64,000 nucleotides of DNA from assembly GCA_014871385.1 (NCBI GenBank), contig CM026426.1, positions 91,593,948 to 91,657,947 on the forward strand, read 5' to 3'. The position numbers and the translations under genes are program-made. Each line of letters opens with the position of its first letter. Positions within the stretch are counted from its first letter, which is position 1. This document shows positions 40,141-51,800 of the stretch, in pieces. Under the pieces are notes generated by a model. The model saw only the letters and a program-made list of their open reading frames with translations. It was not told the origin of the DNA and searched no databases. The DNA comes from Ceratodon purpureus. Its lineage: Eukaryota; Streptophyta; Bryopsida; Pseudoditrichales; Ditrichaceae.

Positions 40141-41357
40141 GGTTTAGGATAAGGACCGGATAAAATGGCAGCGACTAACGATGGGGCTCCAGTGCACCCG
40201 GCTGCCAATCCGGATAGATAACGGCAGTAACTAGGAATAGAAGGCGGCTACCGGTCCGGGATTCCCGGATCCAAGATCCGGAATTTCTGGATCTCGGTGG
40301 GCCACTTGGTCGCTTTAGGAACCGATAGGTTTTAGTATTTAAGATAGACGTTTTTCCAAGGCCGGGGCCTTGTTTTTGTACGCCGTTTTGTTGTTGCAAT
40401 TGAGAATATACTTTTGGATTTGTTGTGTCAACCGGCTGCTGACAGGTCCGTTGCCGTATGGTTTGTGGTTCTATTGTCTTCAGTAGTGTTCCGGAGGAGT
40501 GTTGAACAGTAGGAAGGTCAGGAGAGCGCCCGGAGAGACTGGGGAGGTGTCAAGCGTCGAGTGTTGACGGTTTCCAGTCCCGGAAGGAGCCCGTAGGGAA
40601 GGAGAGACGTATTGCAGCAGGGCTGGTAGTCTCAAGGACACGGAGAGCCGTGTGTACACCGGGATCCGGAAACGGACCGGTCGCTTCCTGTAGATGGGAT
40701 AAAAGCCGGATGTCCTACTGCGAACCAATCCGGAAGGGAGATAGTATAGTAGAATACTGCGCAGCCGTAAGGTGATGTCATTGTAGTATGATTTCCGTAT
40801 CCGTAACCGGCACTGAGTAGTTATCCGGACCGGTCCCTAGCCGTACGGAAGGATTATTACTCCACTTCTCGGGTGGTAGATAGGAACAGTGGGGTGTCCA
40901 GCCACTATAAGTTACGGGACGGTGGAAAATCCAGCCACTTGAAAGGATAGACGGATCAGTGGGAACCGGCCACTAGTCTAAAAAGCCGGAAAATAGGAAC
41001 GAGGCAAAAACTACCGGATTCGTCCAACCGTCTGTAAGACGGAGTACGGTCGGACACTGGTGGTGACTTCCGTTAAAGTCTAAAAGAAAGAAAACTATAG
41101 GTCTTCGTGGGAACGAACACGGAGTGGTTTACTTTGGAGGGTAGTTAGTGTGAATTAAGTGCCTTCCGGAGGAATACGGATACCACGTCGTGCTACAATT
41201 AGCGGCCAGTTTAGAGGCACAGAGAGCATTACAGGAGAAGAATAAGAGTTGTCAGGTAACTAACTCTTCCGTGACGTTGTATCCCTCACCACCTGATGTT
41301 GGAATCGACCAGGTGACACGTGGGACACTATTAGAAGGGCAATGTGTGACTAATGCA

Positions 41358-43146
41358 GCGGTGATGAACGCCGAAGACCAAAGGGATGAAGACGGGTCTG
41401 TGCAGGAATATAGTGACTTCAACGGGGATGGAGGATGGCAGATCCAAGCAGGTGACCATCGCGAGGAACCAGACTTTACGGAGATACAGAGTTCGGCTAC
41501 GACAGTTGAGGCCGCTATTTCGGAGATGGTGGTCTAGGACGACACATATACGGACAACGCGGAATTGTAGAGGTACTGGGCGGAGGGCAAAGGCTTCCCG
41601 GAGCCATTCAAGTATCATCCCGATATGGAGAATAAGTTTGTGGCTCGAGAGGAGGAGTTTCAACGCCACGAGAGGTCTTACGTAGCCCTGGAGCAAAGAA
41701 GGGCAGACGAAGCCCTACAGGCGTTGACGATCCCCCTTGCACCAGAGAAACCGGCCGTGCTAGGTCTAATCCACCTCCAGACTTTTGACGACTCGGTGAC
41801 ACTTCCGTGGTCCTGGGATCATGAGAGTGGCGAAAGTTTTCGCAAAGCTTGGGAGGACTCATACGAGAAGCCGGAGTTTCAAGAACAACTGATGGGATGT
41901 CTGTGGTGGTGGACGTCAAAAAAGGTGAGCAAGACATACTTCAATTGCAGTATTTCAGCCGATTACACTGTTCTCGTGACACTGCACTCAGTATTTCAGC
42001 GAATGTGATATTATTCGGCCACTAATTGAATTATTCTGTGATTTGTAGGCCGACAAGAACTTGCGGGAGGATGTCAAATCAGTGCGTCACTCGATTACAG
42101 CGGCGATGGATCTACTGGTAGCGAGCAGAGGTGCCAACGAGCCTTACCCGGAGTTAGACAAGGTGTGTGCCTACCTACAATGGACAAGGAATTATGCCCG
42201 TTACCTCGAAACTAGTAGGGATTACATAAAGACAAAGAAGGCGGAAATCAATGCCAAGGTAATCAGGGCCAGGGAGGAGTTTCGAGAAAAACACGTAGGT
42301 CTGAGGGAGAGGATTATTTGGGATTGGTGTCCAATCTGGAGGATATTGGCGGACCGGAGGCACTTCTTCAAGGAACTTCCCGCCTTGCCATGGAACCACG
42401 ACAGTAAGTATTGGTTGATGTTTGCTTATTCACGTATACAGACGTTGAGTTTAATCTGTAACACTGGTTCTGATCATCGGGGTATGTCAATTGCAAAGTG
42501 CGAATCAAAGGTTGTGCGATGGAAGTTAACCCTAAATCGCGTAGAAGGCAGAAAACCGAGTCCCCTAGTCCAGTTGATGAGGGTTTACTTCTGGCAAGAG
42601 TATGGACTTTTCCGACAGATGTCGTGTCCCATGTACGGGCTTACAGCTTCCAACATCCGAGATAGTTGCTCGCAGGACACGAAAATATGGAAGGCCTTGT
42701 CTACATTAGTGGCACAAGGTCCTTTTCTCTTTGCAGAGATCGAAGAGACTGGTGCAGCCCTGGATCGCAGGCTAATGCTTGATATCGACCAAATTAGACA
42801 GGGAAGGGGAGATGCCTTGGTGGAAGGGCTGCTGGAGTGGGTCCGATCAGTGCAATTGCGTGCTCTTCAAGATCTGGCTGCGGAGCATCCGCATAGGTTT
42901 CAGGAAGCATGGTGCACAGTGCACTATTGGGAGTGGGGGTCACTGTCTAAGCATTGGAGCAGGACGTTACAATATAGAGAGGACAGAGATATTGGATGGG
43001 TCCCGTCTCTAAGTACGCCAACTTGGAGTACGGGCGTAGCGAAGTTGAGGGCAGATATTCTAAAGGCCTCTTGTGACATTGGGGGAGCCGTCGAGGTGGA
43101 AGACAGAGACCACTGGATCTCTTCTGTGAGTAGGATTGAGGGCTGA
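41358..43146 (+). pseudogene. MULE Ulp1-type gene, middle part
   Basis: The gene resumes after the retroelement. The first exon (41358-41924) has TAG stops at 41535 and 41568 in the frame that later carries FVAREEEFQRHERSYVALEQ. A GT-AG intron (41925-42048) follows. The second exon (42049 to about 42403) is helical: KVCAYLQWTRNYARYLE and IKTKKAEINAKVIRAREEF. A probable intron ends at 42736, before the third exon (EIEETGAALDRRLMLDIDQ), open to 43146. Nothing outside the helical character is recognisable. The frame joins the 5' part at 13576 only if a few bases are lost, as expected for a disrupted junction. Confidence 0.55.
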
Positions 43147-43715
43147 GGCCTAACATGTTCCGGACATCATGTTCATGGGGGGCAGTCAGTGGGCTTGGCC
43201 ATGTCCGCGTCGCAAGCGGATTCTGTCATCGGGGGGTTTGTTAAAGGCTCCCCTAAAGAACGGAACGAGGGCAGCGACTCCGATGAGGGCTTCGAGAATC
43301 CAATGTGTCTGTCACCGACTGCCAAAGAGATTTCAGGGGGCAAGGAACAACATCAGGAAGATGAGAGAGCTCAGGGCTTACCTACTGCAGATCCACCGAC
43401 GTAGGCACAGCGAGCTCAACCTGCTCACATGGTATGCAGTGTCACGAGTGCTCTCGAGGAGACTAGTCCAAAGAAGGAGGAAAGCATAGCTGCGGGGGGG
43501 AATGTGGAGGACAACCCGTATGGTGAGGTCAGTCCCATCAAGACTGGATACGTTGCTCTGAAACTTCAGGAGACTCTACACTCTTCAGAGGGCCCACACA
43601 GTGGAACTTTGGCGGTGACACTGCATGAACCGGACGATGGAACAGCGGCTCCAGGAGCTTCGACGGACAGGGGCGAGGAGGAGGGACATGGCGCGACTCC
43701 GATTTTTCCCGAAAT
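43147..43715 (+). other. Low-complexity linker of the Ulp1 gene
   Basis: Frames open here in two registers (43189-43404 and 43429-43740), with Ser/Glu/Gly-rich composition. It probably encodes a disordered linker or contains an intron; I cannot place the splice sites. Confidence 0.35.
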
Positions 43716-45303
43716 ATGGACGTGCTGGGGAGTGAGATAACAACGAAGGACACTGAACCTCTGATAACTGTCACGCAGGTTGTTAGGGGGGCGCATGTAG
43801 TGGACGACATTCCACCACAGGAGTCACAGTTCGTCTACAGCTTGTCTCAGTGGATGGACGGTAGTGGTTCGATGACGTCAAAAACACCTACTAGGGGGGT
43901 GTTGCCTGAAAGCGGATCAAGTGCAGGGGGGGAACATGCTCGTGATGGACCAGACTCTACATCGAAGAATTTGGTTACTCTGTTCGATATGGAGAGCGAC
44001 ATGGAGACGGTCCACCAGTTAGTCAGGCTGTCTCGACCCGTCCACGACCTCTGTAACACTGTCGTGCTGAAGGGGCAGGGGACAGTACTGGCATCAGGGC
44101 AGGGAGAGCACTCGGAAGGGACACTTGACGGTGCATCTGGGGATTGTAGCATTCTAGATGCTTCGAGATTCAGTAAGCACAGTCTTCCACAGGTGTACGA
44201 CGACCTTCGACTTGATACACTACTGAAAGCTGTGCCTACTGTGGGCGAGGGTTCATCCCGTAGGCCAGAGACAGTCTTCTACAACCACTGTGGCAAAGAG
44301 GTTGAAGTGAGGCACAAGGCCATTCGCGAACTGAAAAAGGCTAAATCCCGACTGGAGAACGACATTGTGGACTTTGTTCTCTCTAGAGTATACATGGCGT
44401 ATCCAGAGCAGAGGCGTCGTGAGATTCATATTGTGAGTTCCCGGGTAAGTGCCCTCCTTGAGGCAGTCATCTCTAGTACGAAGACTCTACAGAAGCTTGC
44501 GAAGGATTACTTTCAGCCACCGCCCGGAGTGGAGGTCGATGAGGTGAAGGAGATTATTATACCCTGGGTCTGTGAGGGTCATTGGTCTGTATTGATATTC
44601 CAGTCAAATCGTGTCTTTCACTTGGATTCAGCCACCGGAGTTGCTCACCACCCAAAAGGCAAACACTCGGAGTTCGTGAGGTGGATGTCTGCAGCTTGGC
44701 AGTGTCTCCGAGGCGTCGAGGAGTATCCAGTTGAGGACCTTTCCCCCATCACAGTGTTTCAGCAACTTGGAAACAACGAGTGTGGTCACTTGTGCATTCG
44801 TAACACCCTTTTATATCTTAAGGTGTGCAGAAGTTTGCCCCCATTGTAACGGTTTGGTCGATCTTCATGAACAGGCGTCTCGTGACACTGTTTTGGATCT
44901 AATAGTTTCCGTGTCTTGTGTGTCACGACAGTTTCGTACAGGGGACTGTGCAGCTGGAGGAGTACAACAGACTGGAGAATTCCTCAAACCACACACAGCG
45001 GTGCAGATGAACAAGGAGATGCTGGTCTTGTTCGCTCGGGAGCTCGACCCCACAAGCAGAGATACTCGTTACGCGGCCCCATTTTGCCAGCTGCTACCTA
45101 AAAATGCAACAGACGGCGATGACAGTGGCTTACTGATGGACGGAGCTCCCCCCCTGTGCCGAGGGTCACTCGAGCATCTAAGAGGGCTGTGGCTCCGGAA
45201 GTCTCCAGCGACGAATCGTGAATTCAGTGTCACAGCAGTCACCACGGATGGAATGCAGAACGATGTGCGGCTGCACCAGCCACTCTGTACAGGGTTGTGT
45301 TAA
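43716..45303 (+). pseudogene. MULE Ulp1-type gene, 3' part with C48 cysteine protease domain
   Basis: From 43716 a frame of 377 codons ends in a Ulp1/C48 protease core: catalytic His in EGHWSVLIF (near 44580), Asp in HLDSATG (near 44624), Gln-Asn region FQQLGNNECGHLC with the Cys at 44781-44783. That is the H-D-Q-C set used to cut SUMO or SUMO-like conjugates. The frame reads to YLK and a GT donor at 44824; an acceptor before 44932 (CACGACAG) starts the last exon, which may run to about 45303. The catalytic residues are present although the upstream gene is broken. Ulp1 genes are known cargo of some plant MULEs. Confidence 0.75.
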
Positions 45304-47280
45304 TTACAATAGTCTAAACACGTTGAGGGTGTTAAGGGATCATGGTTCCATCCTGTTATGGTACAGAACAGAGGACGTAGGCAGGGTTAAACATATCTCG
45401 CTGAACCCAGTGACTTTGTTAAATTTTATTTTGGAACTCTATTGTGGCAACCAGAAACGACTGCATGTTACTCATAAGACTCTAGGAAATAGAACATGGA
45501 TTCTGCAGCCTCGTAGTACAACGGAATTATAAGAGAAAGCATACTGTGACACTGGGATTGAGACAGTTCTCAGTAGGACGTGCATCAAGTACTACCATCT
45601 CACAAACTGTTTGTGTTGCTTCAGTAAATATTGTAGTATAATTCCACAATTGCATCCAAAGTGATTTAAAGCATGCCTTCCACTCCCGTATGCCCTTTCT
45701 ACCGCAGTTGTATTTCCTTATATTCACGGGGTGGACTTCTATGAATTCCCCGGCACTTAGCTGTTTTGCATAACAACATTTTGGATTTACTTTGCGTTTT
45801 TTCTCAGTTCAGTATGGAATCAACCAACAGAAAGGCATTAGGTCCATGCCATGTAACACCAAGTAATAAATGAGCGTCGATCTTGACTACAGTGCTATAG
45901 AATAGGAAATGCACAATACATTGCACTGGTAGGTTCAATTGTATATCAATTTTGGGCAGAATAATTTATGTCATTTGCTTCTTCACCTAAAACTCATTTC
46001 AATTTCAATTAATCCATATTAATTTTGTACAGAGAATTGAGTACCATAATCCCATAATATTTAATATGTATTACTCATTTTGAAAATAAGTCATGTCTGA
46101 TTGCCATTTTTTAACATTCTTATGTTTTTATCAACCAACGAATGGAGCGCAATCTCTTCTCGTAATTCTTATAAATGCATTTGATTTTAATTTATTTATT
46201 CTAGACTTCCTTTCTTATGTAACGTCCTCCTTAGTTCGTGCCCTTTACACAATTTGTTCCCGAATACTGCCCGTCTTTGAATTAGTCCCTTCAACAAACA
46301 CATTCGTTTTACAATTTAATTTTCGCCTTGCCATACCTTCAACCATATAGTTGTTGCATAAGAATATTTCAAGAAAAAAATTTGTATAATCCGTACTACT
46401 TTGGAGGTCTTATATGCCTTTCAATTATCCCCCAAAAAAAAATATGTCATTCATCAAAGGTAAACCAAGGTCGTTTCCCTTGAAAAAATTTAAAAAATTG
46501 AATCCTATTACTTTATTAAATGCAAGAAAAACTCGTTATGAATTCAAAAAATATTATACTGTATAATATTCTGTGAAGTCATAGGTGCTGTATTCCTTGG
46601 ACTCAGGTAAAATTAAGCAAAAGAGTCAAGACAAAGTAGAAGATTAATTATTGAAAGTTTAAAATTAAATTTGAAACCCAACTTGTATTGAAGAAATTTT
46701 TATTTAATGTATACTATATTAAATGTTGTTAACACTATGATGTGTTCATATTTACTTCTGAGTCCATAATGAGCCTAGAATGAACAAGGGCTTTGTACTG
46801 AACAATGTAATCTTAAAACATTCATCTATATACAATATAAATAATATAAAGAAACGATTCTAAACTAAGTAATGCCCACATCCTTTACATACTCTCCCAT
46901 GTGATAAATTTTTGCTTCGAAGTTTTGAATGTTCCTCTCCCTCCTATATTGAAAAGGCGGAAATAAAAAGTTCAAAATTTATGAAAATATTGTTTGTCAG
47001 TGACACTTCAATGTACACTGATCATAACATAGTACTCATGGCCTCCTTCCACATACTTTCTACCTGCAATATATCCCCGCTAACATTCATCGGAAAATGA
47101 CTATTCTTATATACACTTGCACACAACAGCGTCACGGTATTTCAGTCGAGACCACTGAAAGTGTAAAACATAGGGAGTTTCACTGAAATATTTACGATCC
47201 TCAACTACATAATCCTCAACTACATAATCCTCTGTAAGAACATATAGTCCCGACGTCCGGTGCCGAAGCAGCCCTAAATC
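45304..47280. other. Non-coding MULE spacer
   Basis: AT-rich with no gene I can support. One GTGACAC copy (45546) and a short tandem CCTCAACTACATAAT (47196-47229, two copies) occur. Confidence 0.5.
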
Positions 47281-47679
47281 CTACCTAGGACTGTAGTCGC
47301 TCAAATTGTCGAGCTCTTCTTCGCCCATGGCCCCGTAGAACTCCTCCCAGATGCTGTTTTTCGTCGCGTTGTCCCATAATTCTATCTCACCCACGCCATC
47401 TGATCCACCATCGTCATCCAAAGCTGTCGTGGAAGAACCCGGACCTCGACACAGTCTGACCTCAGTTAGTGTCACTGGGACGCCCCCCGAATCATGTTCT
47501 CTCCCTGCAATAACCATAGCCGTCACAGCCGGCACCTCTTCACCTTGCCGACGCTCAAAGAAATGTAGAACCCACACTGTGATCTTCAGGAGAAGAAATG
47601 TCCAGCCTATCACTACCGGAAACCACAACATCGACAATGCGGTAACTCGTAACGAAGGCGTATCATCAGTAGACTCCAT
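47281..47679 (-). CDS. Small single-pass membrane protein candidate in the MULE, 132 aa
   Basis: The ATG is at 47679. Residues about 14-38 form a hydrophobic helix (LSMLWFPVVIGWTFLLLKI) followed by Arg-rich FFERRQ, so the tail probably lies in the cytosol. The rest is acidic, with a Gly/Asp-rich stretch and Asp/Glu at the end. A TATA-like ATAAATAG lies on the minus strand at about 47738-47745, and the CTTCATTGCGCC context before the ATG is ordinary. It is not a known MULE gene; it may be captured host sequence or chance. Confidence 0.4.
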   Translation of the reverse strand: MESTDDTPSLRVTALSMLWFPVVIGWTFLLLKITVWVLHFFERRQGEEVPAVTAMVIAGREHDSGGVPVTLTEVRLCRGPGSSTTALDDDGGSDGVGEIELWDNATKNSIWEEFYGAMGEEELDNLSDYSPR

Positions 47680-47737
47680 CGCGGCGCAATGAAGTAAGAA
47701 CTCGGGAAAGAAAGGGAGAAAGACGCAAACCCCAGCT

Positions 47738-47745
47738 CTATTTAT
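47738..47745 (-). promoter_or_regulatory. TATA-like box before the small membrane ORF
   Basis: ATAAATAG on the minus strand, about 60 bp upstream of the ATG at 47679. It supports a real transcription unit but is weak evidence alone. Confidence 0.35.
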
Positions 47746-48152
47746 GAGAACGCAGTACGTGGCGTCACCATGAAGGTACCTAAATCCGCATCACAAGCGT
47801 AATTGAACGTAAGAAGGACTTGATCGGAACGTCCCATCTGCCGTGACACTGACTGTGTCAGAGTCACTGACTCATTCTCACGACAGTGAATTCCATGACA
47901 CATCTCCTCACTCTCGTAAACGCAACGGACTCGGATGGTCAGTGCAGATCGTCACCTACGGGCTTTGACAAGGTATATACATTTTTTATAACTGTTTCCC
48001 CCTTATTGTTTAGTGATTTCGTGACACTACATATACTTTCATGTGCCCAGTCTAGTCAGGACCTAGTACACCAAAATGAAATGGAGAAAAAGGGAACGAC
48101 TTTATTCCATGTCGTCATAAACCGTGATACAAGAGGATTACGAAAATCCAAA

Positions 48153-48605
48153 CTAAGGACGTCTGAAGATTTTGTCCATGCTTTCTTTCACCTTCCAGTA
48201 CCTTGCAGGCCATGTGGCCTTCAGTTCTGCAGCATAAGAACCGCCATATGCTCTTAAGGCAGAAGCACGAACCACACTACGTTCTCTGACCCTATAAGGG
48301 TGACTCGCTCTTCCAGTGTCTCGCTGTAGTGCTCCACCTCGTCGGTGACGTCTTCCCATGCGCTGGTCCGGACGTACCTCCGCATCGTCAGGAGGGAGCT
48401 GCTCCACCATGTCTATGATCTGCTGTGAAGAATCACCCCCTTGCGCGGAACACGGTGTACCTGGATCCCTTGGCACAATCCCCTCTTTCGTCCGTGTAGA
48501 GGAACTCCAGGTTAGGAGGAATTCTTCAACCTCTCTCTCAAGATCGACTACACTATCGGCGACCATGACGGCACACACTAACGAGTCTAACAGAGTGCCG
48601 AACAC
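48153..48605 (-). CDS. Hypothetical ORF in the MULE, 150 aa
   Basis: An open frame with ATG at 48605, an acidic N-terminal half and an Arg-rich C-terminal half. Two GTGTCAC sites lie just upstream. There is no recognisable motif. It could be an exon belonging to the neighbouring small ORF or to the transposase. Confidence 0.3.
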   Translation of the reverse strand: MFGTLLDSLVCAVMVADSVVDLEREVEEFLLTWSSSTRTKEGIVPRDPGTPCSAQGGDSSQQIIDMVEQLPPDDAEVRPDQRMGRRHRRGGALQRDTGRASHPYRVRERSVVRASALRAYGGSYAAELKATWPARYWKVKESMDKIFRRP

Positions 48606-48804
48606 CGAAATACTATATGACTTATATAGTCCGTTGGTGGAACGATTGAGGTACCCTCATAAATCCAATACCCGGTATCTGTACCTAGTGTCACGAGGCA
48701 GTGTCACTATAGTATCGTTACACATACGTTAGTATTAATCCAATGTTACCTTAACTTTATGATAGTATTGGGCAGGTCAGGAGTGACCTGCCTCTGTCAT
48801 TTCA

Positions 48805-51800
48805 CTAGAATCCAGACATCCTCAAGCATCTTGAAACCCTCTTTCCTCCACGCTCTAGGAAATCCTTATCCCGGACTAAACTGAAACCCCTTCCGTCGTT
48901 AACAGTTCGTAACACTGGTGAATCCACCAAAGGATGCACAGTTCCGGTGCAAAGTTCTGCCTTCAGCGATCGAATTCTCCCTACAACCAGGTTGAGTTCC
49001 GCGACAAGATGATCCATAAGCACGGGGTCTCCTGAAACGTCTTGAGTCAAGTCAACCACCAACTGCCGTAGAGTATCAGCGACGTCCTTAATATGTACCG
49101 ATTTCTTGACAGGAGTGGGCTTGGCAGTAGATGCCGGGGAAGGAAAGTAGTCGGTATGATCACTGACCATACTTGGATCCTGCATTAATAGAACCTTCAC
49201 CAAGTGTTTACAAATATTGCCGCGTGCTGCCCATGGGCAACTGCAACATGGGTGACTGATTCAGCAACACGTCGGAGTCCGGAATCAATCGGGCCTTTGT
49301 AATTGCAGAGACGGCAAAGTCCTGCATTTTTTTATTATCAACGAACCCGCTCTCCTTACGTAGGCCCTTGTACCAAAAGTGGTCATGGACATCTTCAGTC
49401 AGACATGTAATGCTCTAGTCGACACGCCTACCAACCATGCGACTCCTCTCGGACTTCAGAACTGCTTTAAGGAACCCATGGTAACCTTCGATAGCCGCAT
49501 TAGTATCTTGGCCAGCGTAGGGCAGGTTCCGGTACCCCACGACCCACATGTGGACCTTGTTTAGCCATTGAGTCTCCATGTAATTCCAGAAGTCTTTCTC
49601 CCTTGGATATTTCTTATTCAGAGCTTCCAGTTTATCTTTCGCCCAAGTTCCACATGCGGACCCCGAGGGTGAGGTGCGGTCCTACATCATGAGCCCTAAT
49701 TCACGCAGAACTTCAGCCCTCCGCCTTGTATCCTTAATTTTATAACAGGAGTGCTTTTGCTATGCACGTCTAACATGCCAGAGACATAAGAAGATAGGAA
49801 TTCGCGGCCAAACCTCCCTGTGCATGCCAGAGAAACCGCGTACATATTAGATTAATCAGTGTTCCGTAAAAGGTTCACGTCGTGACACAGGCACATATTA
49901 CTGGGTCATGGTGACACTCATCCAAACAGGAATTTTATACAGTAATGGTCTAGGACGTACGTGATTGCGTTAATTTCACCCTGTGCGCAGTCCACAATAA
50001 ATGCAGAAGGCCTCCAGTGAGGACATTCTCGTCTCATCCGAGTGTTCAGCGATCCCATCCACGGGGTCAAGTCCGGCTCAGCGCAACGCGATGTTAGGAC
50101 CCACGCCACGGGGATGCCTTGATGCCATTCGTCGAAGACCATCAAGGTGTATAAGGGAAACTGCACAGCCATACTTCCTGTGAGACACTAAAGCATTTAC
50201 AGTGTCACGGGGTACTCCTATCAATGTACGAAGTGATAGTCTCATATATAACAATGTTACAGGGGACTGGAATACCTTTTTATCGTTTGTCCCGAAAGTG
50301 GCGTCAATGGAGATACCGCCACCATGACCATACTGGGCCATCATCTTCCATACTTTGCCATGGCGTCTGTATTCCGATAGTGAAGGAGATATTGTCACCG
50401 TTTAACAGGCCTTCGACTTGCACGGGGCTTGCCTGATTAGTCTTCATGTAATGGAAAACCTTATCAGGATTTCTCTGAACCCACATACGCACACTTTGTG
50501 CGTCGTTCGAGTCTAGCATGTATGTTTCCTTAGCATGCTTCCGTGCAATGTTCCGAACGTCCTTCGGTGTTATCAACAAGTCCCGAGTGATAACCCCACC
50601 GTCTGACTCCCATTTGCGCAAAAACTTCAGGTGCTTCTTCATAATTTGGTGAACCGTGTAGCCCTCGTGCAAGCAGTCATCAACAAATTTCCGAATTGTC
50701 GGAGAGAGGCGCGCGGCGAAGCAACCACGATCACCGAATTTCATACCGCCGTGCACAACCACCCCGTCTGTGTTTACATGCTGGGCCTCTATGACGCACA
50801 CTTCAGCTATGTGAGGTGCGTGTAACAGAACTTTCACGGTGAAACGTGCCATACAGCCTCTCTTGATGGACATTCCCCACTTCTTCCTGGAATCTCTAGG
50901 CTTGATATCCCGAGGGTCCTTTTTCTTCCTCTTCACTTTCCCTCCCTCGCCGCCTTCCTTATGGTCATGCCCCGCTAGATCAGGTTTAGAGTTTTGGTCA
51001 TTCCCGGCATTCGCGTAGTTTGTATCAACTCCCTCCGGAACAGTACTTGTTGATACACCAATTTCGCCCGTTGTAGTTGCTGTGACACTGGCATCTTCTC
51101 TTCCAGGCATTGGAGCGGTCATGCCAGTCGTGGTGGTCGTCTCCCGCCCGGCGTTCTCCAGTTCCCCCGATCGCTCGCTAGAGAGGAGACTTCCGTCGAT
51201 TACGTTTCCTGTATGGGCGGTTACGTCGATAACCTGTGTCCCCTCCGTGACACTGTTAGCGTTGCGTGGCTCCCTTTCCGCCGACGCGCAAAGAGCAGTG
51301 AGTAGTGGGCCTATACCTTGGAACACAGAAACCTTGTTTTTCTGGGGACTACTCTTCCCAATGGTTTTCTTGACATACTTCCTCCTCACAGTCTTCTTGG
51401 GGGACGTAGGATCAGGCAGCGGTTCATTGAGGTCAAGGAGCGGCTTCTTCTTAGGGGCGCGTTTACGGGGTGGTTTGGCTACTGTTTCCTCAGCAGTGAC
51501 CTGGGAGTGCTGCACAGACTCAGATTCTGAATTGTGAATACAGTCACTCGTCTCAGACCCATCGTTGCCATGACTATGGCTCCCAACCTTCCTCCAAGGG
51601 GCACGTTGTCGAACCACCTTTGGCTGCGGCTCAAGCAACGTGGGCCTCCTACTTGGAGAAAGTTCCGCACTTGCCACGGCATCGCTATGGACTACTGGTT
51701 CTCTATTCGGGACATCACGTGGGACCTTAAGTTTCTTCTTCCTAGGAGCCCTTCTTCGCGATACTTTCGTGGGGGGTACAGGACCTTCGGAGTCACCAAC

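Larger units (their letters stand above)
13577..41357 (+). mobile_element. Ty3/gypsy LTR retroelement, 27.8 kb including a nested hAT
   Basis: Pol order protease, reverse transcriptase, RNase H, integrase defines the Ty3/gypsy type. The element lies between two near-identical 3675-bp direct repeats (13577-17251 and 37683-41357). Without the hAT it is about 11.1 kb. A polypurine tract AAAAAGGGG (37671-37679) precedes the right repeat, whose TGTGG start is therefore a genuine LTR start. Neither a primer-binding site after the left repeat nor a 5-bp target duplication was found (left flank TATTAG, right flank GCGGTG). The near-identity of the repeats indicates recent insertion into the MULE Ulp1 gene. 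Confidence 0.88.
37683..41357 (+). repeat. Right 3675-bp direct repeat of the gypsy element (contains the 3' LTR)
   Basis: Same length and sequence as 13577-17251 apart from 38141. It also includes the 622-codon ORF and the start of the pol frame, ending at AATGCA where MULE sequence resumes (GCGGTGATG). If the true LTR is shorter, the rest of this copy is a truncated second internal region. Confidence 0.9.

Noticed and set aside
12481-49920. Reassigned TAG codon (algal-type code)
   Set aside because: Stops fall at positions where relatives have different residues, not one amino acid, and hAT and gypsy genes use TAG/TAA/TGA ordinarily as terminators.
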